Shown here piece by piece: positions 41,546 to 50,154 of a DNA stretch of 64,000 nt. A program made the position numbers and the translations under genes. This DNA comes from Methanomicrobiales archaeon (lineage in GTDB: Archaea; Halobacteriota; Methanomicrobia; Methanomicrobiales; JACTUA01). Below the pieces are notes generated by a model, which saw nothing but the letters and a program-made list of their open reading frames with translations, searched no databases and was not told the DNA's origin. Positions within the stretch are counted from its first letter, which is position 1, and each line of letters opens with the position of its first letter. The stretch is taken from positions 106,869 through 170,868 of the forward strand of contig JACTUA010000004.1 of the NCBI GenBank assembly GCA_015660865.1, in the 5' to 3' direction.

Positions 41546-43354
41546 ATGGATCTCCGCAGAAAACTCCTGATCATCGTCGGTGTCACGCTCGTCTGTACCC
41601 TCATCGCCTTTTACGCCATAACCCATGGGATCGTCCTCGGGGCCTTCGTTACGCTCGAAGAGAGGAATACCCAGCAGAACATGAACCGGTTCATGAACCT
41701 GCTCTCCGAGGACCTCTCATCCCTTGACACGATGGCGAGGGCCTGGGCACCGCGGGACGATACCTACACCTTCCTGAGGGACGGGAACCTCCAGTACATC
41801 GACAAGAACTTCGGGCCCGATACCTTCAAGAGCAACAGGCTCAACTTCATGGTCTTCCTGAACACCTCCGGGAGCATCTTCTACGCAAAGGCCTTCAACC
41901 TGACCACGAACCAGGAGGAACCCCTCCCCGAGATCCTGGAGGGGATGGTGACGGGGAACCAGGTTCTCAGGTCGTTTCCCCAGAATAATGCAAGTATGAG
42001 CGGGTTCCTCATGCTCTCCGAGGGGCCGGTGATGGTCGCCTCTGCCCCCATCACCACGAAGAACTACGACGGGGTGAGCCGGGGGACCCTCATCGTGGGG
42101 CGGTTCCTCGACGAGAGCGAGATCCGGCGGATAGGGCAGCTCACCAACCAGCAGGTCATGATCTACCCGAGGAGTGAAGCCGGAAGTCCGGCCGATGTCC
42201 GGGCAGCCCAGGTCGAGCTCGATACGAACAGCTCCATCTACATACAGCCCGACAGCCCGACGACCATCGCCGGCTATGCCCAGATAGAGGATCTCTATGC
42301 CACCCCCATCCTCATCATCAAGACGCAGCTCCCCCGCGAGATCTATGCCCAGGGACAGGCGACCCTGGACTACTTCACCCTCTCGTACATCGTGCTCGTC
42401 CTGATCTTTGCTATCACCTTCCTCTACCTCCTCGACAGCTCCATCCTCTCCCCCATCTCCCGGCTCTCCACCGACGTGAAGAGGATCGGGATGACCCGGG
42501 ACCTCTCTGCCCGCCTCAAGGTCGGGAAGGAGGAGAACGAGGTGACGAACCTCCAGGAGAACATCAACAAGACCCTCGCCGCCCTGGAGAAGGCCCAGGG
42601 GCGCCTCCAGAAGAGCGAGGAGAAGAACCGTGCCCTCCTCAGCGCCGTCCCGGACCTCCTATGCCAGGTGAAGAGGGAGGGGATCCACGAGGAGTTCAAT
42701 GCCACCACGGCCGCGGAACTGGGAGCCATGGCGCTCCATGAGCTCCTCGGGAACGAGATCGAGGAGATAAAGGAGACCTTCGAGGTGATCCCCCAGGGGG
42801 CGAACGGCCCGGAGGGAGGGGAGATGGGGAATGGTGAGATATCGCCTGTCTTCATATTCGAGTACACCGTGAGCGGGAAGGGAGGCTTGCGGTACTACGA
42901 GATGCGCCTCGTCGTGAGCGGGAAGGACGAGGTCCTGGCTATCGCGAGGGACATCACCGACCGGAAGCAGGCCGAGGATGAGCTGGAGCGCTACCGGGCA
43001 CGGCTGGAGGAGCTCGTGGGGGCAAGGACCCAGGAGCTTCAGCGCACCAACGAACAGCTCAGGCAGGAGATCTTCCAGAGGAAGCTGATCGAGGCCCAGA
43101 AAAGGGAGGCGTACGAGCAGATCGAGAAGAACATCGAGCAGTTCGCCATCCTCGGCGACCACATCCGGAACCCCCTCGCGGTCATCGTGGGCCTCGCGGA
43201 CCTCTCCGAGGGGACCTCGTCGGTGAAGATACTGGAGCAGGCGAAGATGATCGACGGGATCATCGACCAGCTCGACCGGGGCTGGATCGAGTCCGAGAAG
43301 GTCCGGGAGTTTCTCAGAAGATATTATTCGAATGACAAGGAGAGTGGAAAGTAG
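41546..43354 (+). CDS. CHASE4-HAMP-PAS sensor lacking a histidine-kinase ATPase domain
   Basis: Membrane sensor of 602 residues. Two membrane helices (8-32 and about 270-290) bracket an extracellular CHASE4 domain (DTYTFLRDGNLQYIDKNFG...). HAMP (SPISRLSTDVKRIG), a coiled coil and a degenerate PAS domain follow, then another coiled coil. The C-terminus holds LGDHIRNPLAVIVGLADL, a phospho-acceptor-like His box, and ends soon after (QLDRGWIESEKVREFLRRY) with no N/G1/G2 boxes of HATPase_c. This truncated ending is common in Methanomicrobiales sensors. Its partner is not in view. Confidence 0.85.
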   Translation: MDLRRKLLIIVGVTLVCTLIAFYAITHGIVLGAFVTLEERNTQQNMNRFMNLLSEDLSSLDTMARAWAPRDDTYTFLRDGNLQYIDKNFGPDTFKSNRLNFMVFLNTSGSIFYAKAFNLTTNQEEPLPEILEGMVTGNQVLRSFPQNNASMSGFLMLSEGPVMVASAPITTKNYDGVSRGTLIVGRFLDESEIRRIGQLTNQQVMIYPRSEAGSPADVRAAQVELDTNSSIYIQPDSPTTIAGYAQIEDLYATPILIIKTQLPREIYAQGQATLDYFTLSYIVLVLIFAITFLYLLDSSILSPISRLSTDVKRIGMTRDLSARLKVGKEENEVTNLQENINKTLAALEKAQGRLQKSEEKNRALLSAVPDLLCQVKREGIHEEFNATTAAELGAMALHELLGNEIEEIKETFEVIPQGANGPEGGEMGNGEISPVFIFEYTVSGKGGLRYYEMRLVVSGKDEVLAIARDITDRKQAEDELERYRARLEELVGARTQELQRTNEQLRQEIFQRKLIEAQKREAYEQIEKNIEQFAILGDHIRNPLAVIVGLADLSEGTSSVKILEQAKMIDGIIDQLDRGWIESEKVREFLRRYYSNDKESGK

Positions 43355-43473
43355 AACTCATTCTTTTACTACTTTCTGTAACAATTTCCCCGGGTAAAGA
43401 ACACCTGCAAGAAGGATACCGCAGATAATAAGTTCGGATTTTGTTTCCTAACGGATAATAATTACCGGCGGAC

Positions 43474-43530
43474 GCTCCTGGGGGATTCGCTCCGCTCACC
43501 CCCGCCGCTCTGGCGTCCCCCGGTGTGAGG
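43474..43530 (+). repeat. Divergent GC-rich intergenic repeat
   Basis: Reads GCTCCTGGGGGATT, a seven-base insertion, CCCCCGCCGC, then GGCGTCCCCCGGTGTGAGG. It matches the order of blocks in the copies at 58.9 and 59.3 kb with several substitutions. It faces a minus-strand copy 40 bases away. Confidence 0.55.
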
Positions 43531-43571
43531 ATAGGACCGTATCCCGAAAACAGGTTCTTCATAGCTCTTGG

Positions 43572-43644
43572 AAGCCTTCTCACCCCAGTCCCCGGACTCG
43601 ACGGGGGATGCCCGCGGCGGGGGCGGAAGTCCCCCAAGAGCCCC
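43572..43644 (-). repeat. GC-rich intergenic repeat, minus-strand copy
   Basis: Its reverse complement begins GGGGCTCTTGGGGGACTTCC, continues through GCCCCCGCCGCGGGCATCCC, and ends in GGTGAGAAGGCTT. It is nearly identical for 48 bases to the two plus-strand copies near 59 kb. Confidence 0.85.
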
Positions 43645-43704
43645 ACAGGAAAATGAGTTGTATGAATTACCTCCGCCATGATGAGTCGGATATGACCCTC
43701 TTCA

Positions 43705-44496
43705 TCACACAATCAACCGTCTCTTCATCAGGTTCACGGCGAGGACAAAGAGTACGGCCGCAACAATGATGATCCATGCGAGGCTCACCAGGATCGCGGG
43801 GGTGACCTGGGAGAGGGTGATCATTCTCGTGATCTTTACCACATGGGTGAGGGGGAGGACCGCGGTTGCAATGACCTGGATGGGCATGGGAAGGATGCTC
43901 AGGGGGAAGAAGGTCCCCGAGAAGAGGAACATAGGGGTGATGAAGAGAAACGTCGGCAGGTTCAGGGTATCGATATTCGGAGTGAGGGCGGTGAAGCACA
44001 TCCCGATGGAGGCGAAAAGGAACCCGGCGAGGAATGCAAAGGGGATGATGACGAAGGAGATCGGGAGGTCCACCACGCCGAAGGCGATGAGGACCGGGAG
44101 CATGATGGAGGCGTTGATGACGCTCCTCGTCGCGCCCCAGAGGATCTCGCCCGTGATCACCTCTTCGATGGAGAGGGGGGTCGCGATGATGGCATCGAAG
44201 GTCTTCTGGAAGTACATCCGCACATAGGAGGCGTAGGTGGTCTCGAAGAAGCCGGCGTTCATGATGCTGATGGCAAGGAGCGCCGGGGCGATGAACCGGG
44301 GGTAGGAGACCCCGTTGATCTGGGTCACGAAGACCCCGAGGCCGTACCCCAGAGAGAGGAGGTAGAGGAGCGGCTCGAGAAGGGGCGGGAGGAAGTTGAC
44401 CCGGAAGGTCTTGACAAAGACGTTGCGGTTCCGCTGCCAGACCCGGAGCGTCCTCCGGGTCAGCATCGGCGGGTGAAGATACTGGAGCCAGCTCAT
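43705..44496 (-). CDS. ABC-2 type transporter permease
   Basis: Membrane component of an ABC exporter, 263 residues with six hydrophobic helices (for example LLEPLLYLLSLGYGLGVF and IALSMASIGMCF-like stretches). The cytoplasmic N-terminus VWQRNRNVFVKTFRVNFLPPLLEP and the segment ASYVRMYFQKTFDAIIATPLSIEEVITGEI are typical of the ABC-2 family. It is coupled to the ATPase gene by an ATGA overlap. Substrate unknown; related systems export drugs or lipids. Confidence 0.9.
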   Translation of the reverse strand: MSWLQYLHPPMLTRRTLRVWQRNRNVFVKTFRVNFLPPLLEPLLYLLSLGYGLGVFVTQINGVSYPRFIAPALLAISIMNAGFFETTYASYVRMYFQKTFDAIIATPLSIEEVITGEILWGATRSVINASIMLPVLIAFGVVDLPISFVIIPFAFLAGFLFASIGMCFTALTPNIDTLNLPTFLFITPMFLFSGTFFPLSILPMPIQVIATAVLPLTHVVKITRMITLSQVTPAILVSLAWIIIVAAVLFVLAVNLMKRRLIV

Positions 44497-45401
44497 TCCT
44501 TCAGCCTCCTCCCCGTGAGTTTCAGGAAGACGTCCTCAAGGCCTGCCGGGCGGGCCACGACCTCGATCGGGCTGCACTCCTGGAGGAGGGCCGCGGTGAC
44601 CTCCCTTGCCTTCTCGGTGAACACCTGCACCCGCTCCCCTGCCACATCGTATTTCGCCCCCATCCTTCCAAGGCATGCGAGGACCTCCGGCTTGTTGTCG
44701 GCCTCCACGATATCTACCCCTGCGTGCTTTTGTACTAGGTCCTGGGGCCGGCCGAGCTCCAGGATACGTCCCTGGTCCATGATGACGATCCGGTCGCAGA
44801 GCTGGGCCGCCTCCTCCATGTAATGGGTGGTGAGCACGATGGTGTTCCCCCGGGAGCGCAGCGCCCTGAGCCGGTCCCAGATGAGGTGCCGGGCCTGGGG
44901 GTCGAGGCCGACGGTCGGCTCGTCCAGGATGAGGAGCCGGGGGTTGTTGATGAGGGCGCGCGCGAGGATGAGCCTCCGCTTCATCCCCCCCGAGAGCTTC
45001 TCGATGGAGGTATCCCGCCGCTCGGAGAGCTGGACAAAGTCGAGGAGAGAGCCGATCGTCTCGAGGGCGGTCCGGGGCGGGATATCGAAGTAGCGCGAGT
45101 AGACCATCAGGTTCTCGTGCACCGAGAAGTCCGGGTCCAGGTTGGTCTCCTGGGGCACCACGCCGATGAGACATTTGATATCGGCCGGGTGGGTATTGAC
45201 GTCCATGCCGAAGACCTCCAGCCTGCCCGAGGTCTTCGGGGAGACGCACTGGATCATCCTCATGGTGGTGGTCTTTCCGGCGCCGTTCGGCCCCAGGAAC
45301 CCGAAGACCTCCCCCTCCCTGACCGAGAAGGTGACCCGGTTCACCGCCACGAAGTCGCCGAATCGTTTCTCGAGATCCTCAGCGACAATGACGTCACCCA
45401 T
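44493..45401 (-). CDS. ABC transporter ATP-binding protein (ABC-2 exporter)
   Basis: Energises the adjacent permease. Walker A is GPNGAGKTT, the signature LSGGMKRRL, Walker B RLLILDEPTVGLDP, and the switch His is in VLTTHYMEEAAQL. The C-terminal 70 residues (PEVLACLGRMGAKYDVAGERVQVFTEKAREV) form the DUF4162-like extension typical of DrrA-type exporters. The 302-residue length is normal. Located upstream of its permease. Confidence 0.94.
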   Translation of the reverse strand: MGDVIVAEDLEKRFGDFVAVNRVTFSVREGEVFGFLGPNGAGKTTTMRMIQCVSPKTSGRLEVFGMDVNTHPADIKCLIGVVPQETNLDPDFSVHENLMVYSRYFDIPPRTALETIGSLLDFVQLSERRDTSIEKLSGGMKRRLILARALINNPRLLILDEPTVGLDPQARHLIWDRLRALRSRGNTIVLTTHYMEEAAQLCDRIVIMDQGRILELGRPQDLVQKHAGVDIVEADNKPEVLACLGRMGAKYDVAGERVQVFTEKAREVTAALLQECSPIEVVARPAGLEDVFLKLTGRRLKE

Positions 45402-45486
45402 AGCCGGCCCACCGAGTCCTGTCCAGAGTTATCGCCATACCCTATAAACCCTCGCCGCTCAGGCTGGCAGGAGGCTCGTGCACGGG

Positions 45487-47022
45487 TCAGGAGACCCTTA
45501 CCATGGCTCCGGTATTTCGCGGGGCCGAGATCCAGGCCTCGCCGCCATTATGCTCCATCATGAACTCTTCTGCTGCACGGAGGATCCCGGAGGCATCTGA
45601 GCCGGTGACCGCATAGACGGTAGGCCCGAAGGAGGACATCCCGGCGCACGCCGCACCGGCCCCCCTCATCTCCTCGATGAGGCGGGGAATCTCCGGCGGC
45701 TGCAGCGAGATCTCGACCCTCTTGAACCCGAGATCCTGGATCCGGTTCACGGCGCTCCCGAAGAGGTCCAGGTCATGGTCCACGACCCCGGGGAGCATCC
45801 GCATGAGCACCTCGTGGCAGGTCTCCCTGACCTCGTCGAGGGGTACAGGGCAGCAACGATGGAAGATATCGACCTCCCTCTCTCCGCTCGCCCCGGCAGG
45901 GAGTCTGGGGGTGGCGAGGACGATACGCCAGTCGGCGGGGAAGTCGTGCCGTGCGATGACGGGTGCAGGCCGCACCCCGTCCGACGCCGACGAGGGCCGG
46001 AAATCGCTCTTCTCACCACCGGTCCCGAAGGCATGGCCCCCGTCGATGATGAACCCCCCGTGCTCGAAGGCGGCGGTCCCGATCCCCGACGTCCCTCCCC
46101 TGCCTGCCATGCGGGCGAGCTCCTTCACCGGGAGGCTCCGGCCGAAGATCTCGCAGATGCCCCGGGCAACGGCAAGCGCGATCTGGGACCCGCTCCCGAG
46201 TCCGACATGCGAGGAGTAGACCCGCCGGAGGGTGATCTCCACGCCGCCCTGTGCCCGGATCCCGGCAAGCACCCGGGCCGCGACCTTCTCTGCCATCCCC
46301 CGTGCCCGTTCGTCCCCGCCACGGGCAACGGTCTCCCGGGACTGGCTCACCTCGAGGAGGATCCCCGGTTCCGCGAGGGAGATCCCGATCCCCCCGTCCA
46401 CCCTCCCGATTCCCCCATGCATATCGATGAGCCCGAGGTGGAGCCGGGACGGGGTCTCCACGATCACGCGCCTCTCGTCCAGGAAGGCGTGGTAGGGGAA
46501 CTGCTCCTCGATGGAGATGAGTGGCTCCCCCTGATGGATGATCTGGTAGCGGCGGGAAAGGAGGGGCTCATTCCTGAAAATGCCGAAGATCCGGGCATGC
46601 TCGCTTCCTGCGGGGAAAACCCGCGCATCCAGGATTTCGCGCCGTGCCTCGATCCGGTGCCGGGCCAGGATCTTCCCGATGGGAATATCTGCCCGCATGA
46701 GATCCTCACGGAAGCCGGGCGAGAGCCGGCCGAGGGGTGTATCAGAGACCGCATAGATGAGGGGTGAGGATGAGGTCCCTTCACCCTCGATCTTCACCAC
46801 CCGGTGGTTCACAGGATCCCCCTCTTTGACATGAAGGAGGCCGGCAACCTCCCTCCCGGCCCCGACCACCTCCTGGGAGAGGGTGGTGATCTTCACCCGG
46901 CCCCCGGTGATAACCTCGAGGATGCGGGTGACGGAACCGTCGGTCCCGAGGAGGATCTTCTGCACCCTCGAGAGTCTGCCCACCTCCCTCTCCAGGTCCC
47001 GGATACGGGCGTGGATCTCCAT
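45487..47022 (-). CDS. Fusion of chorismate-lyase-like domain and beta-RFAP synthase (methanopterin pathway)
   Basis: C-terminal part (from about residue 184): RFAP synthase, a GHMP-kinase-fold enzyme that joins PRPP to 4-hydroxybenzoate/4-aminobenzoate to start tetrahydromethanopterin synthesis. Visible signs are VETPSRLHLGLIDMHGG, the ATP/PRPP loop YSSHVGLGSGSQIALA, and RGGTSGIGTAAFEHGGF. N-terminal part: an alpha/beta domain resembling DUF98/chorismate lyase (RVQKILLGTDGSVTRILEVITG; IPIGKILARHRIEARREILDA), which would supply the aromatic acid. The whole is 511 residues. Such domains are commonly separate, so the fusion links two consecutive steps. Confidence 0.86.
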   Translation of the reverse strand: MEIHARIRDLEREVGRLSRVQKILLGTDGSVTRILEVITGGRVKITTLSQEVVGAGREVAGLLHVKEGDPVNHRVVKIEGEGTSSSPLIYAVSDTPLGRLSPGFREDLMRADIPIGKILARHRIEARREILDARVFPAGSEHARIFGIFRNEPLLSRRYQIIHQGEPLISIEEQFPYHAFLDERRVIVETPSRLHLGLIDMHGGIGRVDGGIGISLAEPGILLEVSQSRETVARGGDERARGMAEKVAARVLAGIRAQGGVEITLRRVYSSHVGLGSGSQIALAVARGICEIFGRSLPVKELARMAGRGGTSGIGTAAFEHGGFIIDGGHAFGTGGEKSDFRPSSASDGVRPAPVIARHDFPADWRIVLATPRLPAGASGEREVDIFHRCCPVPLDEVRETCHEVLMRMLPGVVDHDLDLFGSAVNRIQDLGFKRVEISLQPPEIPRLIEEMRGAGAACAGMSSFGPTVYAVTGSDASGILRAAEEFMMEHNGGEAWISAPRNTGAMVRVS

Positions 47023-47158
47023 CGAGCATCATCTCATAATTCCACCTGATAAAACGAGCTGGCAATCGCGCCTCCCAAAGAGGATCCGTGGCATCTCATC
47101 CTGATCCCGGGGGCCACTGTTCTGCAAACCGATCCCGGTAGGACTGGAGGAGAACTCC

Positions 47159-48280
47159 TCAGGGAATGATCTCGCAGCCGTTGTACCGCGGGTGGGCGAA
47201 ATCTTCAAGGCCGATGATCCCTTCATCGATGAGGCCACGCACCTTCGGGAGGGCATCCAAGAGGCCCCGGTGGAGGTTCTCCACCGTCCCGCAGACCACC
47301 CGCCTCATATCGTCAGGCCAGGGGCGGAGGACCTGTGCATAAAGGCACCTCCCCCCGCAGAAGGTGCGAATGGAACAGCCGGCGCAAAAGGTCCCCGCGC
47401 CGGGGTCCATGGAAAGTTCCGAAGGATCGGCATCCCCGATATGCCCGAGGTAGAAGTCCCTCATTCCGACCATGCAGGGGCAGGGGCCGATGGAGCCGTC
47501 GGTCATGATCGTGAGGTTGGCATGCCCGGCCCCGCACCGGAGCAGGCTCTCCCGGCCGGTGAGGAGGTCCTCCATGGGGTCGATAAAGGGGTACCACCGG
47601 GGGACCGCCCCTGAGGCCTCCATCCTCCCCACCCAGGCCTCGATGAGGGTGAGGATGCCGGGGTTATAGGTCCGGGCGACCCAGGATGCGAAGGCCCTGT
47701 CCCTGTGATCGGAGGACAGGTCTGCATCGAGCTGCCAGTGGATGGAGGGGAAGGAGAAGTCAGGGTTATCTGCGAGGAACTGCACGGCCCGGACGATCTC
47801 GGTCTCCTCGGTCACCGTCATCCGGGCTATGATCTCGCCGTGATATCCGCCGGAGACGATCTTCTGAACATTGGCCATCACCCTGTCGTAGGTCCCCTCG
47901 CCGCGGTAGCCATCGGTGGTCTCCCTGGGGCCGTCTATGGAGACTAGGAGGGTATCGAGGCGGTTCATGACGGCACGGGGGATCCTGTCGAGGAGGAGGC
48001 CGTTGGTCTGTACGAGGAACCGTCTTGCGGGGGCATGCTCCACCATCTCGCAGACGAGATCGGGGCGAAGGAGGGGCTCGCCGCCGTAAAAGATGAGCGA
48101 GGCATCGGGGTCCTTCTCAAGGAACCGGTAGAGGATCTCCGGATCATAGTCGAGCTCAAGGGGGAGATCGCCGTCGATGTCGGGCCCTTTTTCTTCAGCT
48201 GCCGAGGGAAGGAATAGCTTCCCCCGGCAGTAGGTGCAGGAGAGGTTGCAGTGGTCGGTGAGGATGATATGGTAGTACAA
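47159..48280 (-). CDS. AF1577-type putative peptide-modifying radical SAM enzyme
   Basis: Radical SAM protein with N-terminal cluster motif TDHCNLSCTYC (CX3CX2C) and a C-terminal SPASM-like Cys-rich region (CGAGHANLTIMTDGSIGPCPC ... CAGCSIRTFCGGRC). This matches what I recall of the AF1577 family of archaeal peptide-modifying enzymes. The longer frame to 48466 contains an unrelated N-terminus; a TTG at 48280 yields a family-like start, YYHIILTDHCN, and 373 residues. No small precursor peptide is evident next to it. It is divergent from threonine dehydratase. Confidence 0.82.
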   Translation of the reverse strand: MYYHIILTDHCNLSCTYCRGKLFLPSAAEEKGPDIDGDLPLELDYDPEILYRFLEKDPDASLIFYGGEPLLRPDLVCEMVEHAPARRFLVQTNGLLLDRIPRAVMNRLDTLLVSIDGPRETTDGYRGEGTYDRVMANVQKIVSGGYHGEIIARMTVTEETEIVRAVQFLADNPDFSFPSIHWQLDADLSSDHRDRAFASWVARTYNPGILTLIEAWVGRMEASGAVPRWYPFIDPMEDLLTGRESLLRCGAGHANLTIMTDGSIGPCPCMVGMRDFYLGHIGDADPSELSMDPGAGTFCAGCSIRTFCGGRCLYAQVLRPWPDDMRRVVCGTVENLHRGLLDALPKVRGLIDEGIIGLEDFAHPRYNGCEIIP

Positions 48281-48383
48281 GAGGATTCTCGAATATATTC
48301 GCCCTCCCGGATAAAAAGGGTACCCCTGATCGTCTCCCCTTCCCTGCGCAACGGTTAAGGGACACGGGAGTGATCCCTCCCAT

Positions 48384-49592
48384 ATGATCACCCTCTCCGA
48401 AATCAGGGAGGCCAGGGACCGGATTGCATCCCATATCATCCGCACCCCCCTCGTGTACTCTCCCACGTTCTCGTCGACGTGCGGGTATGAGGTTTACCTG
48501 AAGCTCGAGACGATGCAGAAGGCCGGTTCCTTCAAGGTGCGTGGCGCCATGAACCGGATCCTCACCTGCAGGGACGAGATCGGGGAGAGGGGAGTCGTGG
48601 CCGCATCGGCCGGGAACCATGCCCAGGGCGTGGCCATGGCCGCCCGGGTGGCAGGCGTTCCTGCAACGGTCGTGATGCCGGTCTGGGCATCGGTATCCAA
48701 ACAGGCGGCCGCCCGCTCCTACGGTGCAGTGGTGATCCTCTCGGGCGCAAACCTGGAAGAGAGCATCCGGCATGCAAAGGATCTCGCGAAAGGCGGGATG
48801 ACATACATCCCTGCCTTCGACGACCCCGCGATCATCGCCGGGCAGGGGACCGTGGGGCTCGAGATCCTGGAGGCTCTCCCGGAGACGGACCTGATCCTGG
48901 TGCCTGTCGGTGGAGGGGGGCTCATCGCCGGGATCACGATTGCTGCGAAGGGGGTGGATCCGCGGGTACGGGTTTGCGGGGTCCAGGCGGCTGCCTGCCC
49001 GTCGGCGGTGGAGGCGGTGAAGGCAGGGAGGCCGGTGCTCGTCGAGGCCGGGGAGACGCTTGCGGATGGGATCCGGGTACGCCAGGTCGGAGACCTCGCC
49101 TTCCCCGTCATCCGTGGCCTGGTGGATGAGATCTTCCTCGTGGAGGAGGAGGAGATCGCGAGGGCAATGCTCCTCCTCCTGGAACGGAAGAGGGTGATCG
49201 CTGAGGGGGCGGGAGCAGCCCCGCTCGCTGCCCTCCTCTCCGGGAAGGTGAAGACGAGGGAGGGATCCAGGGTCGTCCTCGTCGTAAGCGGCGGGAATGT
49301 GGACACCCCTCTCCTGGATCGGGTGATCCACCACGGGCTTATCCTGAACGGGAGAGTCCTCCAGGCCGAGGTGATCCTGGAGGACGTGCCCGGGGCACTC
49401 GCAGGGCTCCTCTCGGTGATTGCAAGGGCTGGCGGGAACATCCTCCAGATCCATCATGTCAGGGGGAGGCGGGATCTCCCGGTCCAGGCCGTCCGCGTCG
49501 CGCTCGAGGTGGAGACGAGGGACGAAGAGCACAGGAGGGAGGTGGTGAGAGAGGTGGAAAAGGCAGGGTACCCGATACAGATATTTTCATAG
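48384..49592 (+). CDS. ilvA: Threonine dehydratase (PLP) with C-terminal ACT domain
   Basis: Deaminates threonine to 2-oxobutyrate, feeding isoleucine synthesis or catabolism. The PLP lysine is Lys51 in GSFKVRGAMNR and the phosphate loop is VGGGGLIAG. The last 75 residues (VLQAEVILEDVPGALAGLLSVIARAGGNILQIHH) form one ACT domain, as in the shorter tdcB/archaeal IlvA type. Length 402 is normal. It is preceded on the other strand by the radical SAM gene with a 103-base divergent gap. Confidence 0.94.
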   Translation: MITLSEIREARDRIASHIIRTPLVYSPTFSSTCGYEVYLKLETMQKAGSFKVRGAMNRILTCRDEIGERGVVAASAGNHAQGVAMAARVAGVPATVVMPVWASVSKQAAARSYGAVVILSGANLEESIRHAKDLAKGGMTYIPAFDDPAIIAGQGTVGLEILEALPETDLILVPVGGGGLIAGITIAAKGVDPRVRVCGVQAAACPSAVEAVKAGRPVLVEAGETLADGIRVRQVGDLAFPVIRGLVDEIFLVEEEEIARAMLLLLERKRVIAEGAGAAPLAALLSGKVKTREGSRVVLVVSGGNVDTPLLDRVIHHGLILNGRVLQAEVILEDVPGALAGLLSVIARAGGNILQIHHVRGRRDLPVQAVRVALEVETRDEEHRREVVREVEKAGYPIQIFS

Positions 49593-49725
49593 AGATCCAG
49601 TCGTTTTAACGACGGAGACCGACGGGGGATCTGATAGATCTCTTCCGGCCGGACAGGTGGGGATCTTTGCATGCAGAAACGGGTCAGGGAATAATCATAT
49701 CCTTGCCCGGAAAGGCTTCCCCCAT

Positions 49726-49745
49726 CCCCCTCACGGGGGGATTTT
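49726..49745 (+). terminator. G/C hairpin with T-tract after threonine dehydratase
   Basis: CCCCC (49726-49730), TCAC, GGGGG, then GATTTT: a short stem followed by a T run, about 135 bases past the dehydratase stop and 30 bases before the TATA box of the next gene. It is a plausible transcription stop. Confidence 0.5.
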
Positions 49746-49775
49746 CTCAATTACAAGGCAAAAAACTCCGTAAAG

Positions 49776-49783
49776 TATTTAAA
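49776..49783 (+). promoter_or_regulatory. TATA box for the 71-residue tandem-repeat protein
   Basis: TATTTAAA lies 56 bases before the ATG at 49839, giving a predicted start near 49806. A GAGGAG ribosome-binding site is at 49828-49833. Both signals are strong compared with neighbours, suggesting good expression. Confidence 0.65.
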
Positions 49784-49838
49784 CCTTCGAAACGTTATTT
49801 CAGTTATACAAACCTAAAATCACATTTGAGGAGTAAAA

Positions 49839-50054
49839 ATGGGACAGAAAGTTGGATCTGAAAAGATTAAGCGCGAGAAAGGCTACCTGTATTACCTGGG
49901 CAAGGACGGCTACGTCTGGGCCGCACCCATGAAGAACAACCCGGGTGGCAGGAAGAAGAAGGTCGGATCAGAGCGTGTTGCCAAGGAGCTCGGGTACCTG
50001 TACTACATCGACAAGGCAGGCTTCGTGGCAAAGGCCAAGATGAAGAACGCCTGA
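49839..50054 (+). CDS. Small basic protein made of two tandem repeats
   Basis: 71 residues consisting of two copies of one motif. Repeat 1 (residues 4-36) runs KVGSEKIKREKGYLYYLGKD and on to MKN, and repeat 2 (41-70) runs KVGSERVAKELGYLYYIDKA and on to MKN. The conserved pattern is KVGSExxxxExGYLYYxxKxGxVxxAxMKN. Both halves are Lys-rich with a hydrophobic YLYY core, suggesting a small beta-hairpin/helix unit that could bind nucleic acid. I do not recognise a named family. The strong promoter and ribosome-binding site imply it is abundant. Confidence 0.82.
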   Translation: MGQKVGSEKIKREKGYLYYLGKDGYVWAAPMKNNPGGRKKKVGSERVAKELGYLYYIDKAGFVAKAKMKNA

Positions 50055-50154
50055 ATCTCACCATTTTTCTTCCGATTCGCAGTTTCACGAGTTTTTTATG
50101 CTCACCGGAGGGTCCATCTCTCCCTGAGAGCGTCCTTTATGGAGTCATGGAAAA

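Larger units (their letters stand above)
43355..43704. other. 350-base intergenic region holding two GC-rich repeat copies
   Basis: No gene is visible. The region contains one divergent plus-strand copy (43474-43530) and one minus-strand copy (43572-43644) of the GC-rich intergenic repeat described separately. It separates a plus-strand sensor gene from the convergently transcribed ABC exporter, so it probably also serves as terminator for both. Confidence 0.6.
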
